DNA of 64,000 nt, taken from assembly GCA_958510875.1 (NCBI GenBank), contig OY294070.1:10965631-11029630 (forward strand). Reading direction: 5' to 3'. Source of the DNA: Endomychus coccineus (lineage: Eukaryota; Arthropoda; Insecta; Coleoptera; Endomychidae). The notes beneath the pieces were generated by a model that was not told where the DNA came from, searched no databases, and saw nothing but the letters and a program-made list of their open reading frames with translations. Position numbers and translations under genes: made by a program. Positions 55,868-64,000 of the stretch are shown piece by piece (the first letter of the stretch is position 1; each line of letters begins with the position of its first letter).

Positions 55868-56163
55868 GTAGCAAAGACGTCTGAAAAATCCCTTTGCGTC
55901 AAGTAGGTACAATGTTAAACAGATGTGTTTAAAATTTTATGACTACCATAGCAAAGATTTTAGCTGTATCAAATTTTCTGATTTATTGTATCGGCTTCTA
56001 CCTGGAGAGAATTTTAAACATTATAAAGAACTACGTAGACATTTGCAAGTATTTAATTCATACTTTAAGATCTTTGCTATGGTAGTCATAAAATTTTAAA
56101 CAAATCAATTTAACATTGTATCTACTTGACGCAAAGGAATTTTTCAAATGTCTTTGCTACGTT
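55868..56163. repeat. Inverted repeat, arms about 95 bp, loop about 100 bp
   Basis: 'gcaaagacgtctgaaaaat...ttatgactaccatagcaaagat' at the left is matched by 'atctttgctatggtagtcataa...tttgctac' at the right. The loop includes 'agactacgtagacatttgcaagtatttaatt'-like PLE wording, so this may be a PLE-derived hairpin. Confidence 0.75.
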
Positions 56164-56382
56164 CTCGAGCAATGACGCTTTCAACTATAGAAACTTTACT
56201 TTGTATTGGTTAATGTAGAAATCCTCGAGAACATGCATTGATGATTGCAAACTACGACTACCGCGAAAGAAGTTTTCTGAAATTGGTGCTTTCAAATATG
56301 TTTGCGGATACTGGATTAAGAAGTAAGCTTGAACTTTTTGTACATTAGGTATTTAATATATTTATACAATTTAGGGCATAGT

Positions 56383-56876
56383 CAGTGGCGGCTCGTGAGT
56401 TATGAAAGAGGGTGGGCACAAGAAATAATCGCTAATTTGGTTTAAAATAGTGCCACATACTTCCTTTTTTGTCTTTTCCCAGCAGGTTCTTCATTACTGC
56501 GTTGTTGATTGTCATTTTCTCTTTCTTAAAAGTTGAGCACTTGAAACAAAACAGTTTATTTGTTACTGGAAAGGTTTTTAATAGATTTTGCACAATTAAC
56601 TTCCATCATCACTTCACGTATTCGAATTGAATTCACACACTGTACACTATGAAGACAAGACGTTTAATGGAGATACGTTGCTTTGTGTCCCAAACCGACG
56701 GTATAAGCACGTATGGCGAAGATAACCGTAGTCAGCCGAATCGCACTTAAAATAGGTACACTGAAGAACGTTCCCCGGAACATAGTTTTGGGCGTTAGCA
56801 TTCCGCCTGACATTCTGTCTTTATTTTGGGTTGGATGGATACGTGCACTTGTGCCCTTTAGTACCAGCCGCCACTG
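56383..56876. mobile_element. 494-bp hAT MITE
   Basis: CAGTGGCGGCTCGTGA at the left and CAGCCGCCACTG at the right, exact target duplication GGCATAGT (56375-56382 and 56877-56884). The interior is unrelated to the 17.1/44.6/61.5 kb family although the ends are alike. Confidence 0.9.
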
Positions 56877-56884
56877 GGCATAGT

Positions 56885-57959
56885 ACACCTACAATATATT
56901 CTCCATTTGGTATATGGTCCAATCTTTATGAAACATTCTGTATATTCATCATTGTTAATGTTACTGAGATGAAATCAAAAAATATCCAATATTGCTATAT
57001 ATGGTATTGTATAGTACCAAATTTATTGTACCACATTTTTAATGTTTAGAAATATAAATAGTTATGTATTTCGCCAGCTTCAGCTACTAAAAGTGCTACT
57101 TGCCGAAATACGTATAAATTTCTAAATATTGATTTTGTGTGTTTGTGTTGTATACGGTAAGAAAACCACCTCTGCATTGTGATTTCAATATGAAAATTCC
57201 GTAAGAAAAATGATTTGATGTTATGAATGTCAAAAAAAAAATGTTGACGTGTTTGAAGAAATATATAGGTATATATATTCTGTAAAATGTTTCTGAATAA
57301 TTATTATTCTATTTGAAGTCTGCTGATTCTAGATTCTTTAAAGCAGGTTTCTAAGCCAATTAAACTATTAATTGGATATAAGACAGTGTTTGTTTCACTT
57401 TGCCTTACAGTTCCAAAGCTTGAACTTGGAAAACTGACGTTAAAAAAGGAGAATTGAGAAGTAAACGGATATATCTTGTTAGCTTTCCAGATACATAGCA
57501 AGTAGAAGTCCGTATTCATGTTAACGTAGCATAGTCTTTCTGTGAAAGATTTTCGTAATATTACAGCTCAAGATAACAGGTCAGTAAACTTAGCTAGCAT
57601 TGTAGGTGTAAACGCCTTCTCGTTCATACCACCACGATATCCTTCCTTCAACATGAACGCAGTTATTTCAAAACTGAATCTGAGGTGCTTAAAGCTGTAG
57701 TGGTCGTTATTTGTTGATTATTATTATTACAATTATAAAAATAAAATTGTTTTTGATTTCTCGTTGTTTTATTAATACTATTTTTATTAGCAGCAAAACA
57801 GTTCATGTGATACAAATCCATAGCCTAGTCTATTTCTAGTATGCTATGGCATTGTTGGAATTCCTGATGATTCACAACCTACATGTGTGCAACCTTTGTG
57901 ACAAGTGTGAGAAGTGAAGTCATTGATATTACGGTATGTACAGGGCGCATAAATGACCT
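56885..57959. other. Intergenic, nothing recognised
   Basis: AT-rich, with short minus-strand frames lacking motifs. Confidence 0.4.
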
Positions 57960-58960
57960 AGTGCTAACTGGCATGGGTGGAACCAAGTTTATCTGACCAC
58001 AGGTACAAAATCGCCCTGCAGAGTACGGAAACCCAAGGGTCACCAAGTGGAACTCCTATCTCGAGAAACTACAAGAGGCCCTAGCATATTGCCAGGGCAT
58101 CTACGATAGACTCTACACTAGATACTAGCTACCAGACCACGACAGAAAGTGGGCTCTTGTGCAAAACCATAAGGAGGATATACCAAAACAGAAGAAGAAA
58201 CGCTGGAGCTGCTACTCCCGACCCACTTCCTGCAACTACCGTATTATGACAGAATCGGGAGACCTCGTAGCTTAGAAACGAGCGCCGAGGGAAAACAGGG
58301 AATCAATATAGTGGCTCTCATCCTATGTTAAATGCTGATAGCCAGGGCGAGAGTCTTACGCCCAGCCAAAATATTTCCGTCCGATCAGTCTAACATCGTT
58401 TCTCTTTAAAACTAAAGTAACTAATCGACAGGCATGCCAGCGATGGGAATCTTATGAGAAACCTCCTACATCATAACCAGTGGTCTTACCTAACAGGGAA
58501 ATCCTGCGAAATGGTGGTTTACGAGCTAATATACAGAGCAGAGAAATTGCGCTAGCATGGATCCACCACATGCTCCATTGCAGGACAGTCATAGGAACCC
58601 TCTGAGGTTGAGATGGAGGTATGGGTCGCTGAAGGATGTCCGCAGAGAGATGTACTGTCACCCCTGCTGTGGAGTCTGGTGGTAAACGAAATTCTAATAC
58701 TCCTCGAGACCAAATGATTCTGATTGATCGAATATACGGATATCATCGTCATTATAGTACAAGGGGAGTTCGAGAGCATAGAAAGTAGAAACAGAAACAT
58801 CTCTGATGCAACAGCCACTGAAAACCGGGGAAAATGGTGCAACAAGGAGGGACTCGAAGCGAATCCCTCGAAAATAACCATGGTACCCTTCACGATGAGA
58901 TAGAACATTGGAAACTCTGTATCAACTGTTAATGCACTCGGAACTGGAGGCGTTAGTCAA
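57960..58960 (+). mobile_element. Degenerate Jockey/R1-like non-LTR retrotransposon
   Basis: Reads, across frames, RNPKVTKWNSYLEKLQEALA-like and AYCQGIYDRLYT (end of endonuclease region), then GCPQRDVLSPLLWSLVVNEI (RT motif with PQ...LSP), IEYTDIIVIIVQGEFE (YxDD region with A-to-T and D-to-I changes) and RGKWCNKEGLEANPSKITMV. Many stops and shifts. Confidence 0.75.
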
Positions 58961-59376
58961 TCACAGTCCAGTATTCGGCCCCATAACACAGCCGATTGTG
59001 AAATGTAAACATGCGTGATTGCCTGGATCAGTTTCATTATGGCGCCGCGGCGGTCGACACTACGCTTCGGAACTGTATCAGGAACATAGATTGTTGTAGA
59101 TATATAGACCATATAGTAAGTGTATGGATGTCACTGACTGACTGTTCAACAAAGCGGTTGGAGACACATTACCGATACTTCCCTTCTTCTATGTATAGTG
59201 AGGTAAAAAAATAGATATTGAGACCATATCCTTCCAACTGCAAGGACCTAGTTTTGTTTACATTCCTCATACTCGATTGATCACATAATAATATAGGTAC
59301 TGTTGTGCGTCAAACTGTCAAATTTTGATACTTCATTCGTATATCACAATTGATTCATTCAAACTTAGAGTGAAAA

Positions 59377-62300
59377 ATGATCGCAACCATGATAATTGTT
59401 ATAACGATATCACGTTCAATGTATTCTGCCTCCATTATACCTAATTTGAACGAAAAAACTCAAATCAGCAGCGAACTTCCCACCAGAACTGAATTATTTC
59501 ATCATGTTGAAGCCTTCAAAAATTTTACCTACGCCCAGCTACTCCCACGATTCAGAGAAGAGCAGCTTCTAGAGCACAAGCGCTCCTTAAGTGAAATGGA
59601 CAGAGATTCCTATCGCACCAGAAAGGCCGTAAGGTTACAAAAAGAAATGAAACTACTCAAGAAACTTAAACTGTGTAACATATTTTTCAAAAAGCATCCG
59701 CTTGCCAAGCGAGGTAAAAGCAGGCGAATCAAAAGAACCAGGTTCGAATGTTCAATGATTTTGAATATGGCATCAGACCTCAAACATTTAGTTATTTCGA
59801 CCGAAGCACCGTCCAGTAAATCGAAGAAATCTGATGTGAAAAAGCATTCAACGTTTTTGCGAAAAAAGAACAGATCGTTCAAAACTGTTAAACTTAGCAG
59901 TGCCGATTTATATGAGAAACTCAATACGATACTGGTGAATATACTTATTAATCCAACGCACCCTAAAGCCAATTTAGACGTACAATACAATCCTGACTCA
60001 TTTGCAATTGATAATTGGGGAAAAAAGAATTCAACATGCCAAAATTGCTCAGAAAAGAATATAACCAGTAGCATCGTGACCAAAATGTTGTACGATGATA
60101 TACAAGAAAATCTAGATGATTCCACAGAAAAATGGAAGTCTTACGAAAATCTCTTACCCATAAATTTTTCTACATATCCAACCGAGCCAAGTACCGTCAA
60201 AGACGTAATTGGAAGCTTGGAAATAGTTCGCCCCAAGAGAAACCTGGAAATATCCTCCCCCAAAAACACAACTATAGTTGATAATATAGAATCCGAATAT
60301 TTCAAACGCAAACAAATTGCAATAACAAAATCTACCACGATTCTGCCAGAAAATGTTTCATTTGCCGACATAACCATTGATACAATTTCCAAACACGCTC
60401 TAAGTGAAAAAGACTTCGGAAAAGATATAAGCAAATTCAAGCCTTTGTTTGACAATAATAGAGAATTACGGCCAGTGGTTAAAGTCAGCGGGTGGTTTGG
60501 TAATTGGAAAATCAGTTGGGACAGTAAGTAAATAGCGGTTAATGTTTATATAAATAGTAATAATTATAGACTCATTGCACAATTATCTGTGATGGAGAAC
60601 GCAATCAATATCGAGCACATCAAATACCTAGAGATCTACAACATTGTGAATGACCGGCAATATGGCTTTCAACAGGAGACCTGCTTGTCTACGTAACACA
60701 TGTATGGCAGAAATCTATTGAAAAACATGGAAAATCTGTAGCTGTATCATTGGATATTCCCTCGGCAGCACACATATGCCGCTTGAAGCCATAAAGAGAT
60801 CAGCCCATGCTAAATCTTAGCTTCGGCACTGTCTTAGGCCTGCTGGACTGATTCTTATATCAAGGGGCGTACAATGGACCCAATCAAGCGGTCTAAGTGC
60901 TCCGGACTTGTCCGCCCCCGTTTTGATTAGTAGATTGAACTGTCACATTTAGCAAATTTGAATTAGAAAATGCAGATTAAAATGTAACACTAGTTATTTT
61001 AGTAAGACAGTATGAAATAAAGCATTTTGCGACACATGGCCGTAAAATACTATTGAAGTAGGTACCCGTTCAACGCCTCCTCCGTGAACATCAAAAATTA
61101 TAGTTTAAAACGTCATTTTCCGCCCTTGTAGAGATAATTACTCTCCTAATCAAAGACAATTCTTTCACAAAAACCTGATGGTTAACTTTTAGTCATTCCT
61201 CGAAAAATACCCGAACTTCCTGAGTCCGCTTTTTCCACAATTTTCCCATCTAACGAAGTTTTTTCCTACTAAATGAAAACATTCTGAAAAACTTGAACAA
61301 CATCATAAAAGACTTTCCAGACTTTTGCAAGGATCACAAAGAAAATTAACTGCTGAATTTCAGCTTTTTAATAAAAAAAAATGATTACGTACAGTCCGAT
61401 GTGGAATGTGTCCTAAAATAAGAACAACTACTTATCTAGGTAATATGTAGACGACTATCGAATTCATGATTGAAAAAATAATAGTAACAGGTAGTATAAA
61501 TCAGTGGCGGCTCGTGAACTTTTTAAGAGAGGAGGCTGGACATAAAACGTTCTTGTAAAAATATACTCTATTCAGCCAATAAATTTAACTTTTGCACAGC
61601 GACCGTACCAGCTACTTCAGTGACAAAATTAATTGTTACCCAGCAAGAACCAACGTGGAGGTATAGAGTTTCTCTTGGCAAAACATTTTTTTGTTCGTTT
61701 TTTTTTTCTTTGGATTTTTGATATTTTTAATTTTGTTTTTGAAATTTTTCATATTTTGTTTTTTTTATTATTTTTATTAACTTTTTTTATATATCAACGG
61801 AATTATACCGTCATGATCAATAATATTATCATAAAATGTATCATTTTTTTAAGTGTTTTACTAAATCTTTTTCAATAGATATCAAACTAACATTGTATAA
61901 ACGATTTTGGCCCATTGTATTTCGCATGTAAGTTTTAATTCGTTTGAGAGTAGAAAATGATCTCTCCACCGATGCCGACGTGACAGGAATGGTGACTGTC
62001 AAACAAAGTAGTTTATAAAACTGAGGTAAAACTTGTTGCAAATCATTGTCTATCATATATTTTATCATATCGGCGTGAATGTCGTACTGGCCTAAAATAT
62101 CTTTATCCGAGTAGGTATATAACCCATAATTCATTATGCAGTGCTATTTTATCAAAAAATTTATATTTTAGAACTAAGTTATCTAAAAGTGTATTGGGAA
62201 ACTCTTTTGAAAAAGATTCGAAAAATCTTCTATTCGTCAAGTCGGAAAACTTCAATTCATGTAAATCGGAAAATCGAATCTCAATTTGACCTTTAATAGT

Positions 62301-63613
62301 ATCTAAAATTTCATAAAAAGTTGTTTATAATGTAGTTTCTTGTCTACCAAATTATATGTTTTCCTCCTTTAACAATATTCTGTTTACCGGTTAATTTAAA
62401 CTTAATACTCGATGTAATATGTTCCTGCGATTTTTCATGTCTGTCTATACCACGAGCTAAATTTTTCAAATCATCATAACCCGAGTGCCCCCATCATGAA
62501 GTTGTATCAGATGTAACTAGCAATCAATATAATTTATTGTGTATTTCGATTTTGAAACATACCTGTCATCGTCACCACTAATCCTTTCAAATCCGGTAAA
62601 GGCCGTTTATTTTTAACAAAACAATTTTCTATCATATGTTAATCCACTAAATGGATTTTCTAAGAACCCAGCAACTAAGTCACTCATCATTTAACGTTCA
62701 CCGATTAGATAAATTATAACTTAACTACTTAACCTTACTTCGCCTCGCGGTACAAAAACAAGAACTAACGGAACACGACACGTGTCGCATTCTTCTAGCG
62801 GAAGGGCGGTAGCAAGTAATCGTATTTCATTCGACCGACGATTCCGTACGAGAAGCTAGCCTCCATAGGGTGTTGCCATATTCGCTCTTTTACCCTATCT
62901 GGCTATTGAACTGCTTGGAAAACGGCAACTGTGTTGACCATACGTATTTAGCGTTTGAGATATATAGAGAATCTAGCCTCTGGCCACTGTTGCCAGATTA
63001 AAAATAACTACTGAAAATGGGGAATTAATTGTAAAATTTAAAGAATTATCAGAGAAACAGGAAATAAAATGGAGAATGATCATTAAGATAAATTGGTGAG
63101 GAGGCTGAGCCTCCTTAGCCTCCTTCGAGGAACCGCCACTGGATAAATCTAATTCCAAAAGAATATGAAAGAGCTGCTGAGAGCTTGCATCTGATTCGGC
63201 CTGCTGAGTCTTGTCAGAAAGTCTGTAACTACCCTTGTTTCCATCCTTTTTCTAGTCAATTTGAATATTATCCAGAGGCGTAGAAAACAGGTTGGTAAAA
63301 AGGAAATTACTCCCTGTATTTACGTCACTGGACAAAATTCGACGAATAATCTATACAGTATTGGTCGTTTCTCTAAATTGATAAAATTTCAGAATTTTTG
63401 GAATCAAATCCTGTTATGCAGACAGAGCATCCCACCATTCCCAAAACAGTGTACATTCCGTATTCCATATTTTCGTACAAAGTTTCCTTTTACGGAAAAC
63501 GCAAGGATTACGATCGGTTAAGCATCGAATGTTCTGGGATGCTGATTTCACCACAATGGGTCCTCACGTCGATGGTTTGTGACATCAAAGAAGACTGGAC
63601 AATTTTGATTGGG
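59377..63613 (+). CDS. Secreted serine protease homologue, 5' part (two exons in window)
   Basis: Exon 1 59377-60523 (1147 nt) ends at A/GTAAGT; exon 2 63393-63613 starts after TTTCAG and ends before GTGAGT. MIATMIIVITISRSMYSA is a probable signal peptide. Residues about 20-380 are lysine-rich with no recognised domain (EEQLLEHKRSLSEMDRDSYR; KKLKLCNIFFKKHPLAKRGK; SCQNC-like CQNCSEKN). Exon 2 gives IECSGMLISPQWVLTSMVCD, which matches the trypsin block C42-x15-C58 with ISPQWVLT, but the catalytic His before C58 is Val, so this is a non-catalytic protease homologue. The gene continues past the visible exons. Intron 1 holds a hAT element and non-LTR debris. An all-exon-1 protein of 384 residues is the alternative if the GTAAGT is not used. 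Confidence 0.65.
60580..60945 (+). mobile_element. Non-LTR fragment (RT middle joined to 3' tail)
   Basis: Reads YNIVNDRQYGFQQE, then VTHVWQKSIEKHGKSVAVSL and DIPSA (RT motif A, normally SLDISKAFD). From 60860 it is joined to the tail shared with 31210-31290 ('ggacccaatcaagcggtcta', 'cttgtccgccccc'). Internally deleted copy of the 31.2 kb family. Confidence 0.7.
60946..61501. other. Intron sequence, nothing recognised
   Basis: AT-rich intron 1 of the protease-homologue gene; no feature. Confidence 0.4.
61502..63141 (-). mobile_element. hAT transposon copy in minus orientation
   Basis: Ends CAGTGGCGGCTCGTGA (left) and GGCGGTTCC-complement CCGCCACTG (right). Flanks GTATAAAT and GATAAATC give only an approximate 8-bp duplication. 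The minus strand carries [35 protein letters not shown] and [20 protein letters not shown]: an intact dimerisation segment, with the middle deleted as in the 44.6 kb copy. It lies in intron 1 of the protease-homologue gene. Confidence 0.88.
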
Positions 63614-63654
63614 GTGAGTCTGCTTTCTGCCGACGTAGAACATACAATCGTCTC

Positions 63655-63765
63655 AGTCCCTGCCCTGAGGTAGCCACGTGCATATGTTGTGAAACGTCGG
63701 TATATAAAATCGCTGACCTCGGAAGCAACAATTCAAGATAGTTTCACATTTCGCAGCTTTTTTTA
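63655..63765 (+). ncRNA. Hammerhead-like relic (CTGAGGT variant)
   Basis: CCCTGAGGT, AGCCAC...GTTGT, GAAA, CGTC, GGT follows the same layout as 6637-6680 with a substitution of the last core A by T. It lies in the intron after exon 2 of the protease-homologue gene. Inactive. Confidence 0.4.
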
Positions 63766-64000
63766 ATTAATGATGCTCAATTTTCAGATTATCGCTCGAT
63801 TACAGTGTTTTTACAAGACAACTATCAAATACAGTCAGCTAAATGTTTGACAGACAAGGAATTGTGTGCGCAAGAAGACAGTGTGACAGTAGGTACACTA
63901 TGAAGAGGTGTACGCGATCGCTCATACACAGAGGTTATGTTGCAATTGGTCACCCGTACGTTACAGCAGAATTCTACAATACCGACAGTTTTATTTAATC
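63766..64000 (+). other. Possible next exon of the protease-homologue gene
   Basis: TTTTCAG precedes 63788. In the frame required by the previous donor (phase 0) only about 20 codons are open (IIARLQCFYKTTIKYSQLNV); in another frame YRSITVFLQDNYQIQSAKCL and TDKELCAQEDSVT are open for about 37 codons. Neither gives a clear trypsin block, so I leave it unassigned. Confidence 0.3.

Noticed and set aside
59610..60455. Long minus-strand frames (171 and 104 codons) opposite the protease-homologue exon 1.
   Set aside because: Shadows of the lysine-rich plus-strand coding exon.
1..64000. CRISPR arrays, rRNA, tRNA genes, bacterial operons.
   Set aside because: None seen; tandem repeats lack spacers of uniform size, and all genes have eukaryotic introns. 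tRNAs were looked for only by eye, so a tRNAscan-type search would be the decisive test.

Overview
The window looks like nuclear DNA of an insect (or close arthropod relative). It is AT-rich, its genes are split by GT-AG introns, promoters with a TATA element and a TCAGT-type initiator are recognisable, and transposable-element remnants are dense (Penelope-like elements with hammerhead ribozymes, hAT, a MULE-like element, Jockey/R1-like non-LTR pieces, foldbacks). I see no prokaryotic operons, CRISPR arrays, rRNA or tRNA genes.

Left part (about 3.4-42 kb): at least seven genes on the minus strand, each encoding a small secreted protein. The first exon is about 40-46 nt, encodes most of a signal peptide, and ends in phase 1. 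They are two tandem collagen-like genes (3.4-4.2 and 6.9-7.6 kb), two near-identical 71-residue peptides on a roughly 2.7 kb segmental duplication (12.7-14.0 and 21.3-22.6 kb), a 108-residue protein (26.3-30.4 kb), an acidic 108-residue protein (33.9-36.4 kb) and a 160-residue protein with a proline run (39.7-41.9 kb). Because the exons are tiny, open-reading-frame scanning mostly misses them. I assembled them from splice sites and reading phase. Their function is not recognisable.

Middle part (42.6-51.2 kb, plus strand): a complete six-exon gene for the GPN-loop GTPase GPN1. Its 7.2 kb fourth intron is loaded with a hAT element and two nested Penelope-like insertions. One of these is a head-to-head inverted dimer with arms of about 1.35 kb.

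Right part (52-64 kb, plus strand): a two-exon C2H2 zinc-finger gene, then non-LTR debris. After that comes the start of a secreted serine-protease-homologue gene with a long basic N-terminal region. It is cut by the window edge and carries a hAT element in its first intron.

The strongest repeated theme is Penelope-like elements (PLEs). RT and GIY-YIG endonuclease fragments, several hammerhead-ribozyme cores (one family with a CGTACG stem III), inverted terminal copies and 13-16 bp target duplications recur from 5 to 56 kb. The minus-strand secreted-gene cluster and the PLE/hammerhead structures are the two parts that most deserve follow-up. All homology statements come from motif recognition by eye; no database search was run.
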